From CAZYFH01 sp964646815 (GTDB lineage Bacteria > Acidobacteriota > Vicinamibacteria > Vicinamibacterales > UBA8438): a DNA stretch of 64,000 bases. Below the pieces are notes generated by a model. It had not been told where the DNA came from. It saw only the letters and a list, made by a program, of their open reading frames with translations, and made no database searches. Location: contig CAZYFH010000008.1 of the NCBI GenBank assembly GCA_964646815.1, forward strand, positions 1 to 64,000. Reading direction: 5' to 3'. The position numbers were made by a program, and so were the translations under genes. Of this stretch, positions 26,235-36,700 are shown in pieces (positions within the stretch are counted from its first letter, which is position 1; every line of letters begins with the position of its first letter).

Positions 26235-28283
26235 ATGCAACGGACTGGTATGTGGATGCTGGAGATGGCCGCCGTGATCGGGCTGGCGGCGGGCCCTGTG
26301 GACGCGCAGCATGGCGCTGCCAACGGCGAATGGCGGAGCCACGGCGGTGATCTCGGCGGCACGAAGTACTCGCCGCTCGATCAGATCACGGCTGAGAATT
26401 TCAGCGACCTCGAGGTCGCGTGGCACTGGCAAACGGTCGACACGCATCTCGCGCGTGTGACCGGCGCCGGGATCGCGCTCGTGCCCGCGGACACGCTGTT
26501 CGATCTGCTCGAGGCCGAGGAACCGGATCGCTGGTCTTCGTGGGACGGAGTCACGCGGTCGCGTACGCGCCCGTCCATCCGCGCGATGGTCGCCACGCCG
26601 CTGATGGTCGACGGCGTATTGTTTCTCAGTACCGCCCTCTATCGCGCCGCGGCGATCGACGCCCGGACCGGCGAGACGTTGTGGGTGTACGACCCCCGAG
26701 CCTACGAGTCTGGTACGCCGCCCCCGCTGCCCTGGCGACATCGGGGGGTGGCGTACTGGGAGAACGACGGCGACGCGCGGGTGGTGTGGGGCACCGGGGA
26801 CGGCTTTCTCATCGCCGTTGATGCAGAGACGGGCTTGCCGGCCGAGGACTTCGGGGAGCACGGGCGCGTCGACCTCACTCAGGGGCTGCCGCGGGCCACG
26901 CGCGGCGAGCGCGACATCGTGAATCTGGTGAAGCTGTCGTCACAATCGCCCCCGATCGTCGTTCGAGACACCGTCATCGTCGGCTCGTCGATCAACGATC
27001 GCGTGTTGACGAAGGAGATGCCGCCGGGGTGGGCGCGAGCCTTCGACGTGCGGACCGGGCGGCACAAATGGGACTTTCACACCGTGCCGCAGAGTGCCGA
27101 CGAATTCGGTTCGGATACGTGGCTTGAGGAGGCGTGGCGCTACTCGGGCAACACGAACATATGGTCGATCATGAGCGGTGACGAGGAACTGGGTTTCGTC
27201 TACCTGCCCGTCGGCACACCGACCAATGACTACTACGGCGGGCATCGGCTCGGGGATAATCTCTTTGCCGAGAGTCTGGTGGCGGTCGATGTCGAGACCG
27301 GCCAACGACAGTGGCACTTTCAGATGGTGCACCACGGGTTGTGGGACTACGACAACCCGGCGGCGCCGAACCTGCTCGACATCACCATTGATGGTCGTCC
27401 GGTGAAGGCGGTTGCGCAGGTCACCAAGCAGGGGTTCGTCTACGCCTTCGACCGTGTGACGGGAGAGCCGATCTGGCCGATCGAGGAACGGCCGGTCGCG
27501 ACCGACACCGATCTGGTGGGCGAGGTCGTGTCGCCGACGCAGCCGTTCCCCTCCAGGCCGGAGCCGTTTGAGTATCAAGGGACATCGATCGACGACCTCG
27601 TCGACTTCACGCCCGAGATCCGCCAGATGGCGGTCGAGGCGGTCGAGGGGTTTCGCCTGGGGCCGCTCTACACGCCGCAGATGCTCGGTGGCACGGTGAT
27701 GCGACCTTCCGTCGGCGGCGGCGCGAACTGGTCGGGCGCGGCCGTCGACCCGGAGACCGGGTATCTCTACGTGCCTTCCGCCAACCGGCACTCGACCATC
27801 CGACTGTCCGAGCCGGAGCCCGACGAGCCCGCCACCATTCGCTACGTGCGGCGGTCGCTGTCAGCCGGTCCCGTCATGCCGCGAGGACTGCCGCTCTGGA
27901 AGCCGCCCTACACACGGATGACAGCGATCGACATGACAACCGGCGAGCACGCGTGGATGAGACCCACGGGGAACGGCGACCGAATACGCAACCATCCGAT
28001 GTTGCGCGACCTCGATCTTCCTCCCGTCGGGGGTGACGCGGGCAGCAGCGGGCCGCTGCTGACCAGAACACTGCTTATCCACGCGCTGGCGGCCGGAGGC
28101 TCGAACGGGGGACCGCGGTTGGTGGCATATGACAAGGCCACCGGGGCGGAACGTGCCTCGCTCGACCTGCCGGGGGGTGCGCTCGGTGCGCCGATGACTT
28201 ACTTGCTCGACGACCGGCAGTACATCGCGATCACGGTGGGCGGCGAGGTGCCCGGGCTCGTCGCGCTCACCCTGCCAGAGTGA
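26235..28283 (+). CDS. Quinoprotein dehydrogenase, glucose-dehydrogenase-like propeller
   Basis: A 682-residue exported PQQ-type enzyme without the membrane-helix domain of Gcd. A signal peptide (residues 8-24) is followed by WRSHGGDLGGTKYSPLDQI, the usual propeller opening. Other landmarks are DARTGETLWVYDPRAY, VWGTGDGFLIAVDAETG, QSPPIVV, DVRTGRHKWDFHTVPQ, HHGLWDYDNPAAPNL (substrate-side loop), VTKQGFVYAFDRVTGEPIWP and GGGANWSGAAVDPETGYLYV. It follows the alcohol dehydrogenase by 50 bp and is probably co-transcribed. It resembles the minus-strand enzyme at 13006-15147, and the two are likely paralogs with different substrates. Confidence 0.92.
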   Translation: MQRTGMWMLEMAAVIGLAAGPVDAQHGAANGEWRSHGGDLGGTKYSPLDQITAENFSDLEVAWHWQTVDTHLARVTGAGIALVPADTLFDLLEAEEPDRWSSWDGVTRSRTRPSIRAMVATPLMVDGVLFLSTALYRAAAIDARTGETLWVYDPRAYESGTPPPLPWRHRGVAYWENDGDARVVWGTGDGFLIAVDAETGLPAEDFGEHGRVDLTQGLPRATRGERDIVNLVKLSSQSPPIVVRDTVIVGSSINDRVLTKEMPPGWARAFDVRTGRHKWDFHTVPQSADEFGSDTWLEEAWRYSGNTNIWSIMSGDEELGFVYLPVGTPTNDYYGGHRLGDNLFAESLVAVDVETGQRQWHFQMVHHGLWDYDNPAAPNLLDITIDGRPVKAVAQVTKQGFVYAFDRVTGEPIWPIEERPVATDTDLVGEVVSPTQPFPSRPEPFEYQGTSIDDLVDFTPEIRQMAVEAVEGFRLGPLYTPQMLGGTVMRPSVGGGANWSGAAVDPETGYLYVPSANRHSTIRLSEPEPDEPATIRYVRRSLSAGPVMPRGLPLWKPPYTRMTAIDMTTGEHAWMRPTGNGDRIRNHPMLRDLDLPPVGGDAGSSGPLLTRTLLIHALAAGGSNGGPRLVAYDKATGAERASLDLPGGALGAPMTYLLDDRQYIAITVGGEVPGLVALTLPE

Positions 28284-28289
28284 GGGGCG

Positions 28290-29375
28290 TCAGTCTCGCG
28301 CCGCGTAGCTCCGTGTGTAGCCGGTTCGGCTGTTGGTCACCGTGAAGCTCCCGTCGCTCCGGGCCGACAGCTTGTTCCAGTGCGCGGGCCCCATGTGGAC
28401 GGGTGGGGTCTCAGACGGGGTGCCATCACTTCCATCGTCGAGGTTGGCGATGAAGCGCTCCGGGCGGTTGTGTGTGTCACCGCCGTCGACGGAGTAGTGG
28501 TTCTGCCAGAGGTGCTCGAGGCTCGCCGTCGCATCCAGGATGTCGAATGTCTGCACGGCGCCGCCTTTCCGCGGCCCGTTGTTCATCAGGGCGGCCAGGG
28601 GCTGGAGCGCACGCACAAGTGCCTCTGAGCCCGACGTGTCCGATCCGTGGTGCGAGACCAGGTAAGCGTCGACCCTGCCGACTTGGTTGTTCGGGCACAT
28701 CAGGTCGTGTTCCTTGTTCCACGTTAGATCACCCATGATCACGGTTCGGAATCGACCGAAGCCAATGTACGCGCTCACCGACAGTTGGTCATCCGCGTCG
28801 CCGAATCGGCTGGTGATGTCCTCGCCGTGAAACGTAAAGCCCTCGCAGAACGGGTTGTGCTGACCTGCCCCCGCCAGCGGTGTGCGGAGGACGTCGCCAC
28901 CAGAGGCGATGATCCGCACGTCGAGCCCGGCGATCGGTACCGTATCGCCAGGCTTGACCGGGAGGTGCCTCCCCGTCGTCCGGAGGGTGGCGTAGGCGTC
29001 GAACGCCTCGCGACCGCCACCGCTGAGTCCGCTTCCTGCTCCGCGGTCCACGAAGTGGCGAATCGGAAGCCGCTCGGCCAGCTGCAGCGCGCCGCCCATG
29101 TGGTCGCGATGGAAGTGCGTCACGAGCAGGTAGTCGATCTGGCTGACGCCTGCGTCGGAGGCCGCCGAGACGATGCGGTCGGCGTCGCGTCCCTCGAACG
29201 CCGGCCAGCCGGCATCAACGAGCATCGACTCGCCTGACGGCGCCACGAACAGGGTGGCCTCACCGCCCTCGACGTCGATGACGTAGATATCGAGCGTGGC
29301 GGCCGGACCGTGCTGGGCGGCTGTCGCCGCGCACACGACTACGAGACACGCTAGTAATACCGGTAGCACGCGCAT
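28290..29375 (-). CDS. Secreted ComEC/Rec2-type MBL-fold hydrolase
   Basis: A 361-residue exported protein; the signal (VLPVLLACLVVVCAATAAQ) is followed by a single MBL domain of the type at the ComEC C-terminus. It opens with LDIYVIDVEGGEATLFV and carries THFHRDHMGG (H-x-H-x-D-H), a DRGAG segment, VIMGDLTW and LVSHHGSD. No channel domain is present, so it is a free periplasmic hydrolase of unknown substrate (phosphodiester or lactone are candidates). It is convergent with the quinoprotein gene (6 bp between stops) and divergent from the desaturase. Confidence 0.88.
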   Translation of the reverse strand: MRVLPVLLACLVVVCAATAAQHGPAATLDIYVIDVEGGEATLFVAPSGESMLVDAGWPAFEGRDADRIVSAASDAGVSQIDYLLVTHFHRDHMGGALQLAERLPIRHFVDRGAGSGLSGGGREAFDAYATLRTTGRHLPVKPGDTVPIAGLDVRIIASGGDVLRTPLAGAGQHNPFCEGFTFHGEDITSRFGDADDQLSVSAYIGFGRFRTVIMGDLTWNKEHDLMCPNNQVGRVDAYLVSHHGSDTSGSEALVRALQPLAALMNNGPRKGGAVQTFDILDATASLEHLWQNHYSVDGGDTHNRPERFIANLDDGSDGTPSETPPVHMGPAHWNKLSARSDGSFTVTNSRTGYTRSYAARD

Positions 29376-29496
29376 GTCACCCCCTGGGTCAGTGGCGTTG
29401 CTGAACGACCGGGATACTATACGGGAGCGGAATTTACGGAACTATTACATTGGATTTATCGATCTGGCGGGTGATGGCTGATAGGCTGTCTAAACA
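29376..29496. promoter_or_regulatory. AT-richer divergent promoter region between MBL gene and desaturase
   Basis: The 121-bp gap is visibly richer in A/T than its surroundings (e.g. GGAATTTACGGAACTATTAC near 29430), as expected for promoters of both divergent genes. A loose -35/-10 pair, TTACGG and TATCGA with a 17-bp spacer, could serve the desaturase. No clear operator palindrome was found. Confidence 0.4.
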
Positions 29497-30390
<894 letters not shown>

Positions 30391-30514
30391 CACACCCGCC
30401 GTTCCCGCGTGGGTGCGATCCGCCTCACGGTTCGGCCTGACGGGTCAAGCGCTCCGGGATGCGTGACCGCCACAGGTGTCCACACGCGTTGGGAGAGGCG
30501 CTATCCTAGAAGCG

Positions 30515-31423
30515 ATGATCCTGGCCGGCACGCGCAAGCGCTCCGTGGTCTTGGTCGGCGTGCTGGGGGCGGTGCTCATCGCCGTCGCGATCGCGCTGAA
30601 CGTCAGCTGGATCGTCGTGAACTGGCGGACCGGGCTGCTCCTGCTCGTCGGGATCGTGAGCTTTGCAGTGCTCATCGCCGGTCTCGCGCTCAACACGGCC
30701 TTCCTCATCCGCGAGATCCGCCGAAGCGAGCAGCACGACGCGTTCATTCACGCCGTCACGCACGAGCTGAAAACTCCCCTGGCGTCCATCAAGCTCTATC
30801 TGCAGACACTCCGTCATCGCGACCTGGTCCGCGACCAGCAGCATGAGTTCATCAACATCATGCTGGAAGATTCAGACCGCCTTCAGGCGACGATCGATCA
30901 GATTCTGCTCACTGGGAAGACGAGCGCGGCGAGGCGCATCGTCGATCCTACCGACGTCGACGTCCCAGACGTCGTACGGGAATGCGTGACCCTCGCCGGC
31001 AAGCAGCACCACCTCGATGACGGCGAGTTGCATCTGTCCGATCGGTGGGCACGGCAGGACGAAGTCGTCATCCTGGGTGATCGTGACGAGCTGAAGGCGG
31101 CGGTGACGAACCTGATCGACAACGCCATCAAGTACTCGGGTGACACGGTGAGGGTCGGCGTGGAGCTTGCGCTGGGCGCCCGGAACGTCGCCATCCGGGT
31201 GAGGGACCAAGGAACCGGCATCACGACGGACGAGCTGAAGCATATCTTCCGGCGCTTCTATAGAATCCCTGGCGCGTTGAGATTGCGAGTGCGAGGCACG
31301 GGACTCGGCCTCGCCATCGTCCACGCGGTGGCCCGACGGCATGGAGGCCGGGCGTATGCGGTGAGTGAGGGACTGGGGAAGGGCAGCACGTTCACCCTTG
31401 AGCTTCCCCTCAAATCGCCATGA
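30515..31423 (+). CDS. Membrane histidine kinase with almost no extracytoplasmic sensor
   Basis: A 302-residue sensor kinase. Two long hydrophobic helices (about residues 11-35 and 41-66) are joined by a loop of roughly five residues (NWRTG), so any signal must be sensed in the membrane or by a partner. The phospho-acceptor H83 lies in AVTHELKTPLASIKLYL. The catalytic domain has the N box NLIDNAIKY, G1 DQGTGI, F box FRRFYR and G2 GTGLGLAIVHAV. ATG 30515 was chosen because it starts just before the first helix. Its stop overlaps the response regulator start (ATGA). Adjacency to the desaturase suggests a membrane-state sensor. Confidence 0.92.
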   Translation: MILAGTRKRSVVLVGVLGAVLIAVAIALNVSWIVVNWRTGLLLLVGIVSFAVLIAGLALNTAFLIREIRRSEQHDAFIHAVTHELKTPLASIKLYLQTLRHRDLVRDQQHEFINIMLEDSDRLQATIDQILLTGKTSAARRIVDPTDVDVPDVVRECVTLAGKQHHLDDGELHLSDRWARQDEVVILGDRDELKAAVTNLIDNAIKYSGDTVRVGVELALGARNVAIRVRDQGTGITTDELKHIFRRFYRIPGALRLRVRGTGLGLAIVHAVARRHGGRAYAVSEGLGKGSTFTLELPLKSP

Positions 31424-32139
31424 CGCGCGTGCTGATCGTCGAGGACGAGGAGCACCTCGCGACGGGTCTGCGATTCAACCTAGAAGCCGATGGCTACGAG
31501 GTAGAGCTCGAGGATAACGGCCAGGCCGCGCTCGATCGGCTAACGTGCACCCACGCATTCGATCTCGTGCTGCTCGACATCATGTTGCCGGGTATGGATG
31601 GGTTCGAGGTGGTCCAGCGCCTTCGCGCGGCTGGTGACTTCGTGCCCGTCATGATCCTGACGGCGCGAGGACACACCGATGACGTGCTGCGAGGGTTCGA
31701 AGTCGGTGCCGACGACTATCTGCCAAAACCGTTCGACCTCACTGTGCTGCTCGCCCGTATCCAGGAATTGCTCCGTCGCCGGGAGGGTCTCCAGCGCCGA
31801 ACGAACAGCGGCCCGTCGGATGAGGCCGACGAGTATCGTTTCCCGGGGGGAAGAGTCGATTTTTCGCGGCAACTCGTCGATCGGAACGGACGGGAGCAGG
31901 CGTTGACTCTTATGGAGACCGCCCTGCTGCGGTATCTGGTCCGTCATGAAGGGACCACGGTCGGGCGGAAAGCGCTGCTTGAAGAGGTGTGGGGCGTGCG
32001 GAAGGATACCGACACGCGCACCGTCGACAATTTTATCGCGCGCTTGCGGCGGCACCTCGAGGATGAGCCGTCGAACCCGCGGCACCTGCAGACCGTGCGC
32101 GGCGTTGGTTACCGATTCGTTGCGGACCCCGATCGCTGA
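31420..32139 (+). CDS. OmpR/PhoB-family response regulator
   Basis: A 239-residue regulator. The receiver domain has the acidic pair E8-D9, phospho-acceptor D53 (LLDIMLPGMDG), the conserved Thr in ILTARG and Lys in LPKPFD. The winged-helix DNA-binding domain spans about residues 135-235 with LMETALLRYLVRHEGT and VDNFIARLRRHLEDE, then GVGYRFV. It is translationally coupled to the preceding kinase, so they form a cognate pair. Targets are not known; the desaturase upstream is the obvious candidate. Hairpins follow the stop. Confidence 0.94.
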   Translation: MTRVLIVEDEEHLATGLRFNLEADGYEVELEDNGQAALDRLTCTHAFDLVLLDIMLPGMDGFEVVQRLRAAGDFVPVMILTARGHTDDVLRGFEVGADDYLPKPFDLTVLLARIQELLRRREGLQRRTNSGPSDEADEYRFPGGRVDFSRQLVDRNGREQALTLMETALLRYLVRHEGTTVGRKALLEEVWGVRKDTDTRTVDNFIARLRRHLEDEPSNPRHLQTVRGVGYRFVADPDR

Positions 32140-32149
32140 CAACCTGCGA

Positions 32150-32243
32150 GCCAGGCTGACGCCTGGCACTCCGAATGGCCGTACAAGTGAACTCAGCGGC
32201 AGCGTAGGTCTTCAGGGTCCACGACCCAAGCCTGGACGCTTGG
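32150..32243. terminator. Two hairpins between convergent genes (candidate terminator)
   Basis: Ten bases after the regulator stop is a perfect 7-bp stem, GCCAGGC-TGAC-GCCTGGC (32150-32167). A second stem, CCAAGC-ctggac-GCTTGG, lies at 32226-32243 close to the DUF1501 stop at 32278. Their positions suit 3' ends on both strands, but no T-run follows either hairpin. Confidence 0.5.
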
Positions 32244-32277
32244 CTCAGGCGGAGCGAACACGGCGAGGTCAGGGCTC

Positions 32278-33741
32278 CTACGCCAGGACGGCGTCGACGA
32301 CCTTTCCGTGCACGTCGGTGAGGCGGAAGTCGCGTCCCTGGTATTGGAACGTCAGCTTCGCGTGGTCGATGCCGAGCAGATGCAGCATCGTGGCATGCAG
32401 GTCGTGGATGTGCACCGGATCCCTGGCGATGTTGTACGAGAAGTCGTCAGACTCGCCGTAGGTGATGCCCGATTTGATGCCGCCGCCCGCCATCCAGATC
32501 GTGAAACAGCGTGGATGGTGGTCGCGCCCGTACGTTTCTTCCGTGAAGATCCCCTGGCAGTAGGCGCTGCGGCCGAACTCGCCGCCCCAGAGGACTAGCG
32601 TGTCGTCCAGCATCCCTCGGCTTTTCAGGTCTTGCACCAGCGCCGCCTGGGCCTGGTCGACGTCCTTGGCCTGTCGCTCGATCCCCAACGGAAGTCGCGT
32701 GTGCTGGTCCCATCCCCGATGGAAGAGCTGGATGAACCGCACGTCGCGCTCGGCCAGACGCCTGGCGAGCAGGCAGTTGCGGGCGAAGGTTCCCGGCTTT
32801 CGAGCATCCTCACCGTAGAGCTCGAAGACGCTGTCCGGCTCGTCCGACAGGTCTGCCAGCTCCGGCACGGAGCTCTGCATCCGATACGCCATCTCGTACT
32901 GCGCGATGCGCGTGCCGGTCTCTGGATCCCCGAATTCCTCTTCCTTCTGCCGGTTGAGCTTCTCGAGATCGTCCAGAAAGCGGCGCCGCGTGGTCTGGTC
33001 GACGCCCGGCGGGTTCGACAGATACAGCACAGGATCACCGGTGGCGAGAAACTTGACCCCTTGGTAGCGCGTCGGGAGGAATCCGCTGCCCCACAGCCGG
33101 TCGTAGAGCGGTTGCCCGACCTGCGCCGACCCTTTCGAGATCATCGCCACGAACGTCGGCAAGTCGGCGTTCATCGTGCCGAGACCGTAGGACAGCCAGG
33201 CGCCGATACTCGGCCGGCCCGCGAGCTGCGCGCCGGTCTGGAAGAACGTGATCCCCGGGTCGTGGTTGATAGCCTCGGTGTGCATCGACTTGATGAAGCA
33301 GAGGTCGTCGACGATCTTGGCGGTGTGCGGCATCAGGTCGCTGACCCACGCTCGGGAGTCGCCATGCTGCCGGAACGGGAACTTCGACGGGACGAGCGGG
33401 AAGCTCGTCTGGGCCGCCGTCATCGTGGTCACGCGTTGATTGCCACGCACGGACGGCGGTAGATCCTCGCCCACCATCTCCGCGAGGCGCGGCTTGTAGT
33501 CCCATAACTCATGCTGCGACGGTGCGCCGGACTGGAACAGATAGATGATGCGCTTCGCCTTCGGCGCGAAGTGCGGCAGCCCCGGCAGCCCGCCCGTTGC
33601 CGTTCCGGCGATCCCGGGCGCCTGAGCCGAGAGATCGGCGTTGAAGAGCGTGGCCAGTGCGGCTGCGCCGATTCCCGACCCAGAGAGCTCGAGAAAGCGC
33701 CGGCGACTGAGGAGACGCTCAAGATGTTGAAGCGGATCCAT
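32278..33741 (-). CDS. DUF1501 Tat-exported protein (alkaline-phosphatase/sulfatase-like fold)
   Basis: A 487-residue protein with a twin-arginine signal (SRRRFLELSGSGIGAAALAT). Family landmarks are PKAKRIIYLFQSGAPSQHEL, TEAINHDPGITFFQTG, GRPSIGAWLSYGLG, HRGWDQH, LVLWGGEFGRSA, GRDHHPRCFTIWMAGGGIK and DLHATMLHLLGIDH. These residues resemble metal sites of the sulfatase/phosphatase superfamily, but the DUF1501 reaction is unproven. It starts 5 bp after the stop of the cytochrome/DUF1553 gene, the standard two-gene unit in Planctomycetes and Acidobacteria, so the two probably act together in the periplasm. Confidence 0.93.
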   Translation of the reverse strand: MDPLQHLERLLSRRRFLELSGSGIGAAALATLFNADLSAQAPGIAGTATGGLPGLPHFAPKAKRIIYLFQSGAPSQHELWDYKPRLAEMVGEDLPPSVRGNQRVTTMTAAQTSFPLVPSKFPFRQHGDSRAWVSDLMPHTAKIVDDLCFIKSMHTEAINHDPGITFFQTGAQLAGRPSIGAWLSYGLGTMNADLPTFVAMISKGSAQVGQPLYDRLWGSGFLPTRYQGVKFLATGDPVLYLSNPPGVDQTTRRRFLDDLEKLNRQKEEEFGDPETGTRIAQYEMAYRMQSSVPELADLSDEPDSVFELYGEDARKPGTFARNCLLARRLAERDVRFIQLFHRGWDQHTRLPLGIERQAKDVDQAQAALVQDLKSRGMLDDTLVLWGGEFGRSAYCQGIFTEETYGRDHHPRCFTIWMAGGGIKSGITYGESDDFSYNIARDPVHIHDLHATMLHLLGIDHAKLTFQYQGRDFRLTDVHGKVVDAVLA

Positions 33742-33746
33742 CGCTG

Positions 33747-36700
33747 CTATTCCTTTGTGATCGTCCCGTCGAGGTTCAGGATGAGGCTGGCCGCCATCGT
33801 GTAGGACGCGAGCTCCGCGACGTCGAGCGTCTCATCACGCGGTGATTCGCCCATTTTGATGAGCTCCAACGCGGCCGCGCGATCACCCTGGTAGTGCTCC
33901 ATGTGGCGCCGGAACCCGTCGATGAGCACGGCGTGCGCCTCGGGTCGTGGACGGTGCGCCGTGGCCGCGCGGTAGCCGTAGGCGAGGCGTTCCTCGGGTG
34001 TCGCGCCCCCCTCGGCCATCATGCGCTCGGCCAACCGGCGCGCTGCCTCGACATAGGTGACGTCGTTCATCAGGTTCAGCGCTTGGAGCGGTGTGTTCGT
34101 CCGCCCCGTCCGCACGACGCACGTCTCCCGTGTTGACGCATCGAACGTCATCATCGTCGGCGGCCCGAGCGTCCGCTTCCAGAAGGTGTAGAGGCTCCGG
34201 CGGTATAGATCGTCGCCCTCGCCCTCCACGTAGTCGCCGTAGCCGCCTTCGACCATGTCGGCCCACAGGCCGTCCGGTTGATAGGGCTTGACCGACGGTC
34301 CGCCGAGCTTCTCGACCAGCAGTCCGGACACCGCGAGCGCTTGGTCGCGGATCATCTGCGGCGGCAAACGCAGTCGCGGTCCTCGCGCGAGGCGGCGGTT
34401 TTCCGGGTCAGCTTCGAACACGTCCGGCGTGACATGTGACGCCTGCCGGTAGGTGGCGCTGGTCACGATCGTTCGCTGGAGCGCTTTGACGTCCCAACCC
34501 GAGTCGATAAAGCTCGTCGCCAGCCAGTCGAGCAGCTCGGGATGGCTCGGGCGTTCGCCCTGGGTGCCGAAGTTTTCGGCCGTCTTGACGATGCCGGTGC
34601 CGAAGTACATCTGCCAGAAGCGATTCGCCGTTACACGTGCGGTGAGCGGGTGGCTCGGGTCGACGAGCCAGCGCGCGAGCGCCAGCCGGTTTGCATCGAC
34701 GTCAGCCGGAAGCGGCGGCAGCACCGCCGGTACGCCAGGGCTGACCGGATCCCCTGGGTTGTCGTAGGCGCCACGAATGAGCTGAAACGTCGGCCGTCGG
34801 TCCTCTAGCTCTTCCATCACCATGACGGTCGGGAAGCTCTCCCAGAGCGCCTCACGGTCGCGCTCGAGCGCGACGACCTGGCGCCAGGCCTCGTGGATCT
34901 CCAGCGGCGCGTACTGATCGAGAAAGGCGAGACGCATCTTGTCGGCCTGTGCGTCCGTCCGCCGATCCGCGGGGATGACCGCGATGTCGGTGAGCGAGTC
35001 AGCAGTTCCGATGACCGCTGCCTCTTCAGGCGTCAAGACCGCCGCGTAGATACGCACATCGTCGATGCGCCCCTGGAAACGCGGTTTGTCGGAGCCGCTC
35101 GCCCCGATGCGCAATGGCCACCGTAGCCGGAGGCGGTTACCGACGAGATCGTTGAGCCCCGTCAGCGTTTGCGATCTGCCGTCGATATAGACGCGGATCC
35201 CGTCCGGCGTCTTCGATCCGTCGTACGTGGCCACGACATGCTGCCATTCGTTGAGGCGAATGGCCCCGACGGTTTTGGCAGCCACGCCGTCGTCGAGCAC
35301 ACGGGTCGACATGTTGAAGAGGACCTTGCCGTCCTCGAGATAGAGGCCCCAGCCCACCTCGCCTTGGTCACCGGCCGTCGCCCGCGACACGATCACGCCG
35401 TCCATTGCGGCGGGATAGATCCAGGCAGCAAGCGTCCACTCGTCGTCGTAGGTGAGGTCCGGGTGGTTGCCCGCATTGATGAACCGCTGTCCGTCGAAGC
35501 TGGCGGCGACGCCGACCTTGCCATCGACGAAATGCGGCCGGCCATCCTCGAGTACGACCGTGACGGGCTCGGCGGCATGGACGACGCCGGCGAGGTCGCC
35601 GTCGAGCGGATGATGCACGACGAGGTTGTCGCTCAGGACCCAGTTGATCGGCAGAGACGCCTCTAGCGTGCCTTCCCATGCCACCTGTGCCGCGGTGGCG
35701 TCAGGTTGCAGCGCGCGGAACGCCTCATGCGCGTCGCGCAGCTTGTCATCTACTGCTGCGAGCTCTGTCTCCTGTGCGGGAGTTGGCGCCGTGATCAACG
35801 GAGGCGAGTTGACGTACTTGAACCCCTTGCCGCGGTCGGGCACGTTGTTGAAATTGGCGAGGAACTCGTAGAACTCCCTCTGGGTCAGCGGGTCGAACTT
35901 GTGGTCGTGACAGCGCGCACACCCAAGCGTCAGACCGAGCCACACCATCGACGTCGTCTGCACGCGGTCGACGGCATACTCGACGAGGAACTCTTCCGGG
36001 ACGATGCCTCCCTCGCTGTTCTGGCTGTGGTTGCGGTTGAACGCGGTCGCGATCTGTTGGTCGCGCGTCGCGTTCGGCAGCATGTCGCCGGCGATCTGCT
36101 CGATGGTGAACTGATCGAACGGCATATTGTCGTTGTACGCGTCGATCACCCAGTCCCGCCAGCGCCACATCGAACGCTCACCGTCGGTCTGATAGCCGTT
36201 GGTGTCGGCGTAGCGCGCGGCATCGAGCCATTCGGTGGCCATTCGCTCGCCGTAACGCTGGGACCCGAGCAACCGGTCGACGGCGCGCTCGTACGCATCA
36301 GGGGAGTCGTCGTTAAGAAACGCGGCGACGTCGCCCGCCGTCGGTGGCAGCCCCGTCAGATCGAGCGTGACGCGGCGCAGCAGCGTGGCGCGGCCGGCCT
36401 CCGCCGAGGGGGTCATCCCGTCCCGCTCAAGCTGTGCGAGGACGAAGGTATCGATCGGATTGCGTATCCACCCACGGTTCGCCACCAGTGGCAGCAAAGG
36501 GCGCTCGGGTGGGATGAACGCCCAGTGCGATGCCCACTCGCTACCCTGATCGATCCAGAGTCGAATCGTCTCGATCTCGTCGTTGGAGAGCGGATCGCCG
36601 CCGCGGGGCATCCGTTCACGCGCGTCGTCCGCCGCGATCCGGTGGAACAGCGCACTACCGGACGCGTCACCCGCGACGATCACCGGGCCGCCGAACTGGC